Positions 16,001-24,509 are shown, numbered from the stretch's first letter. The stretch: 64,000 nt of DNA from Bin87 sp963665395 (GCA_963665395.2 OY762251.1:1984001-2048000); one strand, 5' to 3'. A program made the numbers and translations. The notes: a model not told the origin generated them from the letters alone.

Positions 16001-17503
16001 CTAGGCGAACAGAGCTTCCTTGATGGCGTTGACGGCGTGGCGCAGGCGGTCGTCGATGGCAATGGCGTCGCGGATTTTGCTGACGCCGTGGATTACTGTG
16101 CTATGGTTCCGCCCGCCCAGGGCGCGGCCGGTGTCGGTGGGCGTCATGTTCAGCTCGGTAGCCAGCAGGTACATCGCGACCTGCCGAGCCTCGGCGACGG
16201 TGGCGGTGCGACCCCGGCCCAGGATCTGTTCCTCGGCGATGCGGTAGCGCTGAGCCACCGCTTTCAGCAGCTGCTCCGGCGTGATTTCGGCCCGGGCGTC
16301 GGGGCCGACGATGGCGTCCAGCTGTTGGGACACGGTTTCAGGCGTCAGAGGCGTATTCATAAGCTGCGCCATGGCGATGACGCGGTTGAACGCGCCTTGC
16401 AACTGCCGGACGTTGTGACTGACTCGCTGAGCGATCAGGTCCAGCACGGCGTCGGGTATGGGCGGTCCGCCGTAGGCGGACTGGTCGGCCCAGGCGCGGA
16501 GCATGGCCAGGCGGGTTTCCAGGGATGGCGGCTGGATGTCGGCGACCAGACCCCACTGGAACCGGGAGCGCAGCCGGTCTTCCAGCGGTGAAATGGTCCG
16601 GGGGGGTCGGTCGCTGGTGAGCACGATCTGTGATCCAGCCTGGTGGAGGTCGTTGAAGGTGTGGAACAGGCTCTCCTGGGTCTGCTCCTTGCCGGCAAGG
16701 AACTGCACGTCGTCCAGCAGCAGCAGGTCAACCCCCCGGTAGCGGTCCCGGAACTCGCGCATCGCCCGCCGGTTTATGGCGGAGACGAACTCGTTGGTGA
16801 ACTGCTCCGAAGTTACGTAGAGGACACTCCGTCCTCCGCCTTCGGCGGACAAGGCCGCGTTGCCGATGGCGTGGAGCAGGTGGGTTTTGCCCAATCCAGA
16901 GCCGGCATAGAGCAGCAGAGGGTTGTATCCGGCGGGGGCGTCTCCCGAGTTATCCCGAATTTCTGACCGGACCACGGCGCGGGCGGCTTGGTGAGCCAGC
17001 TGGTTGCTATCGCCCACAATGAAGTTGTCGAAACTGTAGCGTGGATCGCAGGTGGTCGAGTTGACGGCGGCCCAATCGTAGCCGTCGTCGCCGCCCCGTC
17101 CCAGGTCATAGTCGTCGGGAACCGGCGCGCGCTGGCGGCGGCGACGCGACTCCAGACCGGTAGCCGGCGGCGCGCTGACGGCGTGAACCGTGGCGCGGCC
17201 GCGGTCTGTGGCATCGCTCTGTGCTACCGTGGGCATCGCCTCATAGCGGATGGCGGCTCCCTCTGGTAACGAGTCCGGCCCTAGGGCGCCGGCCAGTGCC
17301 TCCTGGGCCATGGTGAGATGCAGGGGAAGTTCCAGCCAGGAGACGGCGAAGGAACTGGCCGCGGCCACCACCAGGCAGTCGCCATCCCAGCTTTGCCCGA
17401 CGCAAGGGCGCAGAAAGGTGTTGAAATGCTCTTTCGGCATTTCCAGCTGCAGCCGACCGAGAACGGCTTGCCAAAGGGAAGCGGGGTCGGAAAGGTCCGG
17501 CAT
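16001..17503 (-). CDS. dnaA: Chromosomal replication initiator DnaA
   Basis: A 500-residue AAA+ initiator that binds DnaA boxes and melts oriC. Domain I is at residues ~1-85 (LWQAVLGRLQLEMPKEHFNT). A variable domain II follows (~90-170). Domain III has Walker A AGSGLGKTHLLHAIG and Walker B VDLLLLDDVQFLAGK. Domain IV (~400-500) carries the box-binding signature LGGRNHSTVIHGVSKI, in which Asn replaces the more usual Asp of GGRDHTTV. ATG 17503 is chosen because the upstream extension has no domain I homology. Neighbours are an NHL protein and a methyltransferase rather than dnaN/recF, so this is not the classic ori cluster. Confidence 0.95.
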   Translation of the reverse strand: MPDLSDPASLWQAVLGRLQLEMPKEHFNTFLRPCVGQSWDGDCLVVAAASSFAVSWLELPLHLTMAQEALAGALGPDSLPEGAAIRYEAMPTVAQSDATDRGRATVHAVSAPPATGLESRRRRQRAPVPDDYDLGRGGDDGYDWAAVNSTTCDPRYSFDNFIVGDSNQLAHQAARAVVRSEIRDNSGDAPAGYNPLLLYAGSGLGKTHLLHAIGNAALSAEGGGRSVLYVTSEQFTNEFVSAINRRAMREFRDRYRGVDLLLLDDVQFLAGKEQTQESLFHTFNDLHQAGSQIVLTSDRPPRTISPLEDRLRSRFQWGLVADIQPPSLETRLAMLRAWADQSAYGGPPIPDAVLDLIAQRVSHNVRQLQGAFNRVIAMAQLMNTPLTPETVSQQLDAIVGPDARAEITPEQLLKAVAQRYRIAEEQILGRGRTATVAEARQVAMYLLATELNMTPTDTGRALGGRNHSTVIHGVSKIRDAIAIDDRLRHAVNAIKEALFA

Positions 17504-17829
17504 TGTCGTCAGTGCCCCCTGTAGAACTGGCGACAATGTTAGGACGGGGTTGATGAGGGCTGCTAGGCGGGTTTGTAGAGATATTGTTCCGTCCCATTTT
17601 TGGAAACGGATCAATTAAATCCGCCGTTTGAGAAAAAGGATTTAACTCAATCTTGCGACTGCCGAACCGCGGCGGCGGCGAGAAAATTGGCGTCAACCGC
17701 CGGGGGCGGGCTACGGCGGGCGGGCGCGACGACCCAGCATGAGCAATAACAATATTTGGTAGATAACCCCGCCGGGCAAAGCCGGGCTGTCGTTTGGGGG
17801 TTGATTACCGGGTACGTATGGGAGCTGCG
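17504..17829. other. dnaA upstream region; no clear DnaA boxes
   Basis: About 325 bp holding an AT-rich patch (17565-17665, with ATTTTTGG, CAATTAAATCC and GAGAAAAAGG) next to GC-rich DNA with imperfect GCCGGGC hairpins (about 17770-17790). I find no TTATCCACA-like 9-mers in either orientation. It probably contains the dnaA promoter. An origin function is not supported. Confidence 0.4.
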
Positions 17830-19137
17830 TCAGGGCTTGACGGCGCCGATGATGTATTCGGTGTGCATCCGGCGCTCGATGCCGGCGGCAGTATCCGCCC
17901 GGTTGCTGTTACGGGCCGGCATCATGCGACGGTCGCGGTCCAGGTTGCGGGGCGCCACATTCACCACGTCGAGTCCGGCCTGTAATGCCAAAACTGCGAG
18001 ACAATCATGGGTGGGTATCGGCAGACCGCGCATGGTGGAGGGGCCGACCACGATGACGGCCGCCGCGCCGGGACGCAGCGCTCGGGCCATCTCGCCGATT
18101 GCAGCGGACATATCGGTGAAGTAACGTTGCAAGACCCGGGACTTGGGCAGGTCTTTAGCCGACAGTTGGTTAACCACGTCTTGAACGGATGCGGGCAACT
18201 CAGTGGCGGGTTGACCGCCTTTGTCGCCCATCGATTCGGAGCCGATGTACTGCGCTCTCAGGCTGGTTAGGTTGGGTATCGGATCGCCCAGCCAGGCCAG
18301 CGAAAACTTATGGGCCCGCATATAGTCCAGAGCGTTGGCGTAGGGCGGCGACGTTACGATGAGGTCCGCGCTGGCGTCGGGCAGGGGCAGTCTGCGGGCG
18401 TCGCCGGCGATGATGCGGCTGGTTCCAACGGCATCGGGATCGACGGCAGCGTAGGCATCCGCGGCACGCTCCAGCAGGGTTGCAAACAGTCGAATCGGTC
18501 GTCGGGGCTTTTTGTCGGCCACGCGGTGGGGGCGCGTGTGAGCCAGATCCCGGGCCCGGGAGACGCCGCCAGTCTTGGTGACGATGGTGGAGGAGAAGAT
18601 CACCTCCAGTAGGTTGCGCAGGTCGGGATCCGGTTCGGCGCGGATGGCCAGGACAAGGGCGGCCAGTTCCCGCTGGGTTTCCTCGAAAAACCAGTAGTCC
18701 AGAAACTTCAGGGTCGCATCGTCCATATTGCCCCGCGCCAGGGCCAACGGGTCGGCGGGATGGCTGGCGCCGGAATGGAGATCTTCGGCCCGGCGCAGCG
18801 TAGCATCGCCGGCCTCGCGGACGGCCTGGGGATCCAGGGCAGTCGTGCGGGCCGCGCTCTGCCGGCGGGCGAGCGGGTCCAGGTCAACGCCGATGACGCA
18901 ACGGCCGGCCCGCCAGCCCTCCAGCAGGGTAATGCCGGAACCGCACATGGGATCTAGCACAGCACCGCCGGGTTTCGTCAGGGCGTGGATGAAATGGCCG
19001 GCCAAGCCGTGGGGGAACCGGGCGGCAAAGGGATGCAGGGCATGCAGTGGGTGCGCCTCCCGCGCCGGCGCCTGAAAGGCCAGGTCGGCGGCGAGGAGGT
19101 CGGCCAGTCGGGAGCGGGTGGATACGGCTAGCGTCAC
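17830..19137 (-). CDS. DNA methyltransferase, N6-adenine/N4-cytosine type
   Basis: A 435-residue SAM-dependent enzyme. Motif I GAVLDPMCGSGITLLEGWRA lies near residues 58-78 and the catalytic motif IV DLIVTSPPYANALDYM near 258-274. Motif I comes first with ~190 residues between. TSPPY in place of DPPY points to the N4-C/N6-A class found in many orphan methylases. No restriction gene is adjacent, so it may be regulatory or a solitary defence remnant. Its start overlaps the stop of the HepT-like gene (19134-19137), so the MntA-like, HepT-like and methylase genes form one minus-strand unit. Confidence 0.85.
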   Translation of the reverse strand: MTLAVSTRSRLADLLAADLAFQAPAREAHPLHALHPFAARFPHGLAGHFIHALTKPGGAVLDPMCGSGITLLEGWRAGRCVIGVDLDPLARRQSAARTTALDPQAVREAGDATLRRAEDLHSGASHPADPLALARGNMDDATLKFLDYWFFEETQRELAALVLAIRAEPDPDLRNLLEVIFSSTIVTKTGGVSRARDLAHTRPHRVADKKPRRPIRLFATLLERAADAYAAVDPDAVGTSRIIAGDARRLPLPDASADLIVTSPPYANALDYMRAHKFSLAWLGDPIPNLTSLRAQYIGSESMGDKGGQPATELPASVQDVVNQLSAKDLPKSRVLQRYFTDMSAAIGEMARALRPGAAAVIVVGPSTMRGLPIPTHDCLAVLALQAGLDVVNVAPRNLDRDRRMMPARNSNRADTAAGIERRMHTEYIIGAVKP

Positions 19138-19475
19138 GATGGTGGTTGGCCGATGATGGCTTGGATGAAGTCGGGCAGACCGCGCGACACTGTCCGCGCA
19201 ATTTTTTCCGCACTAATCTCGAGTTCATGAGCCAGTTCGTTCCGCAAATCAACCCAGAACACCCACGGATAGGCCGGATACACCAACTCTAACTGTCGGG
19301 AATGCTCGGCTACGGCATTGCCCACTCGAATCAGCGCATAGGCGGCAGTGTATAGAACACGCACGTCAGTGAAATCCAATTCGTCAGGATTGCCGAGGAT
19401 TGCCCACTCCGTGATGGCCTGTCCCAAGATGTCCGCCAGTTGACCGGCGTGCGGTTCTGCGGCATTATTCAACAT
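19134..19475 (-). CDS. HepT-like HEPN (DUF86) toxin, AMPylation Tyr missing
   Basis: A 113-residue all-helical HEPN protein. The C-terminal stretch YPWVFWVDLRNELAHELEIS then LPDFIQAI aligns with the HepT pattern IPW...MRN.L.H.Y. The nuclease motif R-x4-H is intact (RNELAH). The tyrosine normally two residues later (RX4HXY), which in the family is AMPylated by MntA to silence the toxin, is Leu here. It overlaps the upstream MntA-like gene by 11 nt, the usual antitoxin-first order. Known family: RNase toxin of an HEPN/MNT module. Inference: this copy is neutralised differently or has lost the toxic role. Confidence 0.8.
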   Translation of the reverse strand: MLNNAAEPHAGQLADILGQAITEWAILGNPDELDFTDVRVLYTAAYALIRVGNAVAEHSRQLELVYPAYPWVFWVDLRNELAHELEISAEKIARTVSRGLPDFIQAIIGQPPS

Positions 19476-19866
19476 AGACGGGTACCTTGCGTTCCAGTAT
19501 CAGTTCCTCCCGCCAGCCAAAGCCCCAGTTTTCGGGGGAGGGAACCTCGCGCACGTAAGTTTTTTTACCGATGACCGGGCTTAGTAAACGGCCCATCCCC
19601 CAACGCGCCATCGTGTACGGGGCATCATCCCGATACACGACGCGCATCGACACCTCCGTGCCGTCGAATGGGCCGCCGGGCTCGAAGAACTCCAGGTTCA
19701 TCGGCACTGAATACATCTCCTTGATGCCCCACTCACGGCAGAAGTCGGCGATAACATCCAAAGGCAAATCCTCGACCGGAATCGTGGGCATATCGTGGGT
19801 TTTCAGGTACTCCAGATCTTGGTCAGTAGGTTGCCAACCGCGCTGGAATTTTGCGGTGTTGGTCAT
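19465..19866 (-). CDS. MntA-like nucleotidyltransferase relic, catalytic motif lost
   Basis: A 133-residue protein. The segment IADFCREWGIKEMYSVPMNL then GTEVSMRVVY and LLSPVIGKKTYVREV follows the MntA pattern (FC...I..L.LFGS...DSD.DLLVEF...L.GR.VDLV), including a terminal ELILERKVPVYV like the family's end. The GS of the GSx10DxD active site is VP, and the two Asp are Glu and Ser, so metal-dependent AMP transfer is not expected. ATG 19866 is preferred because GGAGGA precedes it by 9 nt. It could remain as a non-catalytic antitoxin that simply binds HepT. Confidence 0.7.
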   Translation of the reverse strand: MTNTAKFQRGWQPTDQDLEYLKTHDMPTIPVEDLPLDVIADFCREWGIKEMYSVPMNLEFFEPGGPFDGTEVSMRVVYRDDAPYTMARWGMGRLLSPVIGKKTYVREVPSPENWGFGWREELILERKVPVYVE

Positions 19867-19980
19867 AATTCGTCCTCCGAAATGGCTGGTCACGCCGCAA
19901 ATGCCACTCATCACCCGAAGCAGGCGGATGCCGATATTAGAGTATAACCGATGCTGAGATAGCGCCGCCTAATGGAGAAT

Positions 19981-20390
19981 GTGGTGAACAACACGTTGAC
20001 TTTCCGTCCGTTAACGCCCGACCTGATGGATGATTTCGGCGCGGCCCTGCGGGGCAACTTTGGCGCCGGCTGCTGGTGTATGTTCCCGCGTCTGACCCAA
20101 AAGCAGACCCAGGAACTGCCTGGGGAGGGTTCAATCAGCCGGCGGCGATGACGGAACTGGCCGGGCGGAAAGTCGCTCCCGGCCTGCTGGCCTTTGCAGG
20201 GGATGAGCCGGTGGGCTGGGTCGCCGTCGCACCGCGACACGAGCTGATACGGGTGGACCGTTCGCGGGCCACGCCGCCGGTGGACGGGGTGGACGTATGG
20301 GTGATTCCCTGTCATCCGGGAGCCACTGGAGAACGCGCCGCGCAACTGGACGCCACGGGTTACCATGCGGATGGATACTGCGTAGGTTGA
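19981..20390 (+). pseudogene. GNAT acetyltransferase, frameshifted and internally deleted
   Basis: One frame reads LTFRPLTPDLMDDFGAALRG then CWCMFPRLTQKQTQE, the N-terminus of a GNAT subfamily with a CWCM motif. After a shift near 20110 a second frame reads MTELAGRKVAPGLLAFAGDE then PVGWVAVAPRHELIRVDRSR and ends VDVWVIPCHP-GATGERAAQLDATGYH. The acetyl-CoA loop (normally ..V..GYRG.G) between VWVIPCH and the end is missing. The gene cannot give an active enzyme. Confidence 0.65.
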
Positions 20391-20396
20391 CCTGCG

Positions 20397-21587
20397 TCAG
20401 GTAATGACGCCCTGCTCCACCAGGCTCTCCATTTCCGGTTCGGAGAGGCCCAGCAAGTCGCCGTAAATCTCCCGGTTGTGCTCGCCGTACCTGGGAATGG
20501 GGCCGGCGGTGGTGGGAGTCTTCGAGAACTTGATGATGGTGGGGCCGGGAACCAGCACTTTCTGGCCCGGCGGTTCGTGGGCGTCGGCTTCCATCATCAC
20601 CTCGCGCTCCCACATATGGCTATCAGCCAGGACTTCGGGGATGGACTTGACCGCGCCCACGGGGATGTCGGCGGCGACCATGGCCTCCTCCACCTCCTTG
20701 ACGGTACGCTCCTCGCACCACATCCGCAGCAGTTCCATGCGGACCTGGGCCATGTCAGTGGCGAACATGGGCGCGGCGAACTCGGGATCCTTGGCCAGCT
20801 CGTCGTAGTCCATCAGCTTGAGCATCCGCTCCCACATACCGGCGCGGGCCGCTCCGGTGGTGACCCAGCCGTCGGTGCATTTCAGGAAGGTGCCCACCCG
20901 CACGAAGTCGTTGGTGTTGGTCTCGTAGCACATGGCCAGGGCGACTTCTTCCAGGGTGATGCCGCCGTCCAGCATGGCGACCTCCAGCCACTGCCCTTCG
21001 CCGGTGCGGTCGCGGTGGCGCAGCGCGCCCAGGATGCCGATGACGGCATGCAGCGCGGCGGTGCGGTCCATTACCGGGCCGTTGCCCATTATCGGCTCGC
21101 CGAAGCCCCGGCCGGTCTGGTCGCCGAAGCCGCTCATGGCCTGGATGATGGGGTCAAAGCACTGGCGGTCGCGGTAGGGGCCGTACTGCCCGAAACCGGA
21201 CACCGATGCCAGGATGATGCCGGGGTTGACCTTGCGCATCTCCTCGTAGCCGAAGCCCATCCGCGCCATGGTGCCGGGCCGGAAGTTTTCCAGCACTACG
21301 TCGGAGAGTCCCAGCAGGCGGAAGAACAGCTCCTTGCCTTTTTCGTGGCGGGCATTCAGCGTGACGCTCTTCTTGCCCCGGTTGTAGGCGGCGAACTGGA
21401 CGCTCATCCCGCCGACGAAGGGGCCGGAGTCCCGCAGGTCGGCGCCCTTGCGCCACTCCAGCTTGAGCACCTCCGCGCCCATGTCCTGCAAAATCAGGCC
21501 GCCCCGAGGGGCCGCCTGCCAGCGGGCCAACTCCAAAATACGCACGCCGTCCAGCGTCTTTGCCGCGCCGTTGCTTATCATACCCAT
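20397..21587 (-). CDS. CaiB/BaiF-type (family III) CoA-transferase
   Basis: A 396-residue enzyme moving CoA between carboxylic acids. The N-terminus LDGVRILELARWQAAPRGGL then LQDMGAEVLKLEWR, and the conserved YNRGKKSVTLNARHEKGKEL and DVVLENFRPGTMARMGFGYE, are family signatures. The catalytic Asp is that of GPVMDRTAALHAVIGILGAL near residue 180. The length matches the family (~400). Substrates cannot be read from the sequence; formyl-, carnitine- or benzylsuccinyl-type acids are options. It lies 12 nt downstream of the SDR gene (21600), which suggests co-transcription. In-frame ATGs 6 and 9 nt further are alternative starts. Confidence 0.92.
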   Translation of the reverse strand: MGMISNGAAKTLDGVRILELARWQAAPRGGLILQDMGAEVLKLEWRKGADLRDSGPFVGGMSVQFAAYNRGKKSVTLNARHEKGKELFFRLLGLSDVVLENFRPGTMARMGFGYEEMRKVNPGIILASVSGFGQYGPYRDRQCFDPIIQAMSGFGDQTGRGFGEPIMGNGPVMDRTAALHAVIGILGALRHRDRTGEGQWLEVAMLDGGITLEEVALAMCYETNTNDFVRVGTFLKCTDGWVTTGAARAGMWERMLKLMDYDELAKDPEFAAPMFATDMAQVRMELLRMWCEERTVKEVEEAMVAADIPVGAVKSIPEVLADSHMWEREVMMEADAHEPPGQKVLVPGPTIIKFSKTPTTAGPIPRYGEHNREIYGDLLGLSEPEMESLVEQGVIT

Positions 21588-21599
21588 GCTCCTGTTGCG

Positions 21600-23078
21600 T
21601 CAGGTTTCGCTTGCCATCGCCCGCCGCCGGCCCTCAGCGTCGGCAGCTCTGGCGATGCCCCGTATCATGCCACGAAACACGGCGGCGTGGACGGGCCAAA
21701 CCCCGTACCAGTACAGCAATCCACCCAGGCCCACCGGCTCGAACACCGCCGTCTGACGAATCATGGAACCGTCTCCGCCGTCGCCCGGTTCGACCTCGAA
21801 CTCCAGCCAGGCCCGGCCGGGCAGCCTCATCTCGGCTTGAAATCTTACCATCCGGCCAGGTTCGCAATGCTCCACTCGCCACCAGTCCACGGCATCGCCC
21901 ACGGCCAGTAGGTCGGGATGAGAACGGCCCCGGCGCACGCCCACGCCGCCGGCCAGCAGGTCGATGAACCCGCGCAACCGCCAAAGCCAGTCGGCAAAGT
22001 ACCAGCCTGTTGCCCCGCCGATGCGTCTGATGGGTTCAAAGGCCGTGGCCGGGAGCGCGTCCACTCGGACGGTTCGGGTATCCACCAGACGGCTGCGGAA
22101 GCGGACGCCGCCCCAACTGCGTATCTTGCCCGACGACGACAGGGCATCCGACCAGCGGGTTTCGGCAAAATCCCGGTCCTCGTTGCGCAATGCGGCGGCG
22201 ATGGCGTCGCTGATGCCCATGGGCTGCACCGCAAAGGCATCCCGCGCCGACGGGTCGGCAACCACGCTGGCGTTGCGCAGGCTGTCGATGAGCTTGCGAC
22301 CCACGCGGGCGTACAACGGCGTCACCAGCCCCAGCCACAGGCTGGACAGGCGCGGCGTCAGCAGCGGCGCCGGCAGCATCATGCGCCGCAGCCCACGCTG
22401 CCGTGCGTATTCCCGCATCAGGCCGCCATAGGACACCGCGTCCGTGCCGCCAATCTCAAACACGCGGCTTTGGGGTAAATGGATAGTCAGGCCGGCGTAC
22501 AAATATTGCAGCAGGTCATCGATGGCGATGGGCTGGGCCGGCACTGACACCCAGCGGGGCGTGACCATCACCGGCAACCGCTCCACCAATGCCCGCACCA
22601 TCTCAAAGGACACGCTGCCGGAGCCGATGACGATGGACGCGCGAAACTCCAGCGTCGGAATACCCGAACCGCGCAGCACGTCGCCCACCTGCCCCCGGCT
22701 ACGCAGGTGTTCGGACAGATTCGGCGCGTCCACCCCCAGGCCGCCCAGGTAGATTATGCGAGACACACCGGCCTGTCTCGCGGCGTCGGCGAAATTCCGG
22801 GCGCACTGCCGTTCCTCGTCGGCGAAATCGCCGCCCGACCCCAGGGAATGCACCAGATAGTAGGCGGTGTGGATGCTGTCCATGGCGGCTAACAGGGAAT
22901 CGCGGTCGAGCAAATCGCCCTTAACTACCTCCGTAGCATCCGATACCCGCTCCCGCAGGTATTCCGGCCGGCGGGCCAGGCAGCGGACATGATGGCCGCT
23001 GGACTCCAGGACCCGCAACAGCCGCCGGCCGATATAACCAGTGGCTCCCGTGAGCAGGATTTGCTGGGTCGAAACCAT
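21600..23078 (-). CDS. SDR-family NAD(P)-binding protein with C-terminal DUF2867-like domain
   Basis: A 492-residue two-domain protein. Residues ~1-290 are an atypical SDR: TGATGYIGRRLLRVLESSGH is the dinucleotide loop, then KGDLLDRDSLLAAMDSIHTA, a YYLVHS segment and an NmrA-like GG-VD region. Residues ~310-490 (SWGGVRFRSRLVDTR ... GWYFADWLWRLRGFIDLLAG ... GLLYWYGVWPVHAAVF) match the DUF2867 tail found in such fusions. It probably acts on a lipid or quinone-like substrate; this is inference. ATG 23078 starts directly before the Rossmann strand. The upstream 46 codons are not protein-like. Confidence 0.88.
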   Translation of the reverse strand: MVSTQQILLTGATGYIGRRLLRVLESSGHHVRCLARRPEYLRERVSDATEVVKGDLLDRDSLLAAMDSIHTAYYLVHSLGSGGDFADEERQCARNFADAARQAGVSRIIYLGGLGVDAPNLSEHLRSRGQVGDVLRGSGIPTLEFRASIVIGSGSVSFEMVRALVERLPVMVTPRWVSVPAQPIAIDDLLQYLYAGLTIHLPQSRVFEIGGTDAVSYGGLMREYARQRGLRRMMLPAPLLTPRLSSLWLGLVTPLYARVGRKLIDSLRNASVVADPSARDAFAVQPMGISDAIAAALRNEDRDFAETRWSDALSSSGKIRSWGGVRFRSRLVDTRTVRVDALPATAFEPIRRIGGATGWYFADWLWRLRGFIDLLAGGVGVRRGRSHPDLLAVGDAVDWWRVEHCEPGRMVRFQAEMRLPGRAWLEFEVEPGDGGDGSMIRQTAVFEPVGLGGLLYWYGVWPVHAAVFRGMIRGIARAADAEGRRRAMASET

Positions 23079-23178
23079 TTTCGGGCAGTACGCTTCCAAT
23101 CCTGCAAATCCTTGTATCTTGGAACAACGGGGTAGTCCGGGACTTGGCATACCGAAGGTACATGGAGTGTAAGACATC

Positions 23179-23553
23179 ATGACCGTAGCAACAATCATCG
23201 GCATCGACGTGTCCAATGAGGGCCCTGGACTGTTGGCGGTATCCGGCGGGCCAAGCCTGGCACGTGGAGTACACTGACGCCGGACTGGCGAAGCTGACTG
23301 CGGAACTGGCCGAAGCGCAGCCGGCCTGGATCATCGTGGCGGCCGCCGGCGGGCTGGAAACCGCACTGGTGGCGGAGTTGGCCGCCGTCCGCCTGGCGGA
23401 TCAACCCCCATCAGGCACGGGACTTTGCCAAGGCCACCGGACGGCTGGCCAAGACCGACCGACTGGACGCCCAGATACTGGCACAGTCCGGGGCCGTGCC
23501 GCGCCCGCCGGTACGACCATTGCCCGACCCGGCCCGGCGAATGATGGGAAATG
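23179..23553 (+). pseudogene. IS110-family transposase fragment
   Basis: It starts MTVATIIGIDVSNE, the RuvC-like DEDD start of IS110 transposases. It shifts to GQAWHVEYTDAGLAKLTAEL then LAEAQPAWIIVAAAGGLETA, and again to HQARDFAKATGRLAKTDRLD then AQILAQSGAVPRPPVRPLPD. Only the first ~120 codons remain. The sequence is cut at the left end of the cargo element at 23554, and the rest is not found on its other side. Confidence 0.75.
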
Positions 23554-23631
23554 TCGGGAATTATAACCCAAAGTAGCAAACCTCTAAAAATCTAGGGAAA
23601 CCTCTAGCACATCCGACCGGGACGCCTGACC
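23554..23631 (+). repeat. Left terminal inverted repeat of the cargo element
   Basis: Outer block 23554-23580 and inner block 23609-23631, separated by 28 bp that do not match the other end. The two-block layout resembles multiple transposase-binding sites at transposon ends. Confidence 0.7.
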
Positions 23632-23674
23632 TGAACACTTGACCCAGACCGTTCATAAAGAGAGGTATAAGCAC

Positions 23675-23953
23675 ATGACACAAGAAACGCCCGAAACCAC
23701 TACCAAACCATATGCCACCGTAGAAGATAAAGTAGTCTTATTTGAAGAAAACGGCGTTGAGATATTTATGCATTACGATTGGCTGCCTGTTGATCTATAC
23801 CATAAGATTTGCTTTGTAGGTGAGTACAATGTTGCCAGACGTGTAGAGAGAATCGCAGCTGAAAATGGTCTCAAGATCAATAGAATGCAACTTGTTTGGG
23901 ATTACTATAGAGGCAAACCTCACAAGCCCTACTGGATCGTTGATTTTTTCTAA
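23675..23953 (+). CDS. Small acidic protein of unknown function
   Basis: A 92-residue protein, MTQETPETTTKPYATVED..., rich in acidic and aromatic residues (FMHYDWLPVDLYHKICFVGE, VWDYYRGKPHKPYWIVDFF). I recognise no family. ATG 23675 has AGAGAGG upstream. Codon use is AT-rich compared with the flanking core genes, in line with the rest of the cargo element. Its last 4 nt overlap the end of the convergent gene at 23950. Confidence 0.6.
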   Translation: MTQETPETTTKPYATVEDKVVLFEENGVEIFMHYDWLPVDLYHKICFVGEYNVARRVERIAAENGLKINRMQLVWDYYRGKPHKPYWIVDFF

Positions 23954-24201
23954 ACTAAATATCGGAATGTATCTTCATCATTGAACGGGTCATGTGATTT
24001 ATTGACTTGAAACGTGTCCCTGCAAATACCGCAGAGCGTAGCTGTTTCTGGTAAGTCCATGGGGTATCCGTCCTCGTCTACCTCTACCCACGTCGTAGAT
24101 TCGTTCTCTGATTGGATGTTTTCGGCAGCACCACAATTGGGATAAATGTGGTACGTAATCAGCCTACGGGTTGAAAACCAGACCTTGCGCACTAGGCTCA
24201 T
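23950..24201 (-). CDS. Small putative zinc-ribbon protein
   Basis: An 83-residue protein. H-x5-C (YHIYPNCG) and CxxC (LCGIC) in TATLCGICRDTFQVNKS could make one zinc site of treble-clef type, separated by an acidic loop (WVEVDEDGYPMDL). The function is unknown. ATG 24201 is chosen because AGGAGG lies 5 nt before it; an upstream in-frame ATG at 24267 has no such signal. Confidence 0.6.
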   Translation of the reverse strand: MSLVRKVWFSTRRLITYHIYPNCGAAENIQSENESTTWVEVDEDGYPMDLPETATLCGICRDTFQVNKSHDPFNDEDTFRYLV

Positions 24202-24257
24202 GACCGCCTCCTGATTTTCGCTGGCAGAAGCGTAGATAGGATACCAGCCACCCCAGC

Positions 24258-24285
24258 GCCCGGTCAATTTCTGGCCGGGCTTTTT
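24258..24285 (+). terminator. Intrinsic terminator
   Basis: GCCCGG (24258-24263), an 11 nt loop, CCGGGC (24275-24280) and TTTTT (24281-24285). Reads on the plus strand. It probably ends transcripts from the 23675 gene and insulates the leader region that follows. Confidence 0.7.
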
Positions 24286-24350
24286 GTTGCGAACCGGTCA
24301 ATCCCGCCTACCTTGACACCTCCTGAACCGTCGGCTATTGTCCTAATCGC

Positions 24351-24509
24351 CACAGTTCACGTCCGCCTTGAGGAAAGGGCGGAACCGAATATGCAAGCCG
24401 TGCCGAGGCTGGTACGGACTTACGCGCTTTGCCTCCTTGCGTGGCTTGCATAGGATTCGGTGAACTGTGGCAGGTAAGCCGTAACCAGAGAGCGCAAGGA
24501 GGTTCCACG
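24351..24509 (+). promoter_or_regulatory. Structured 5' leader with RBS-sequestering pseudoknot, second copy
   Basis: The outer stem CCACAGTTCAC/GTGAACTGTGG (11 bp) closes a junction. It contains a TCCGCC/GGCGGA hairpin, a long stem CCGAAT..ATGCAAGCC/GGCTTGCAT..ATTCGG and a hairpin with the CGAGGCT loop also seen in the first copy. CCTCCTTGCG (24432-24441) is perfectly complementary to CGCAAGGAGG (24493-24502), the ribosome site of the gene at 24510. A shared tail GTAACC..GCGCAAGG(A/G)GGTTCC precedes both genes. It resembles a translation-controlling riboswitch; ligand and class are unknown to me. Confidence 0.6.

Noticed and set aside
17504..17829. Replication origin next to dnaA
   Set aside because: AT-rich but no DnaA boxes or repeated 13-mers could be found by eye.
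24351..24509. Known riboswitch classes (c-di-GMP, preQ1, SAM-II, fluoride, cobalamin)
   Set aside because: None of the conserved core strings I know for these classes is present; only the RBS pseudoknot principle is shared.
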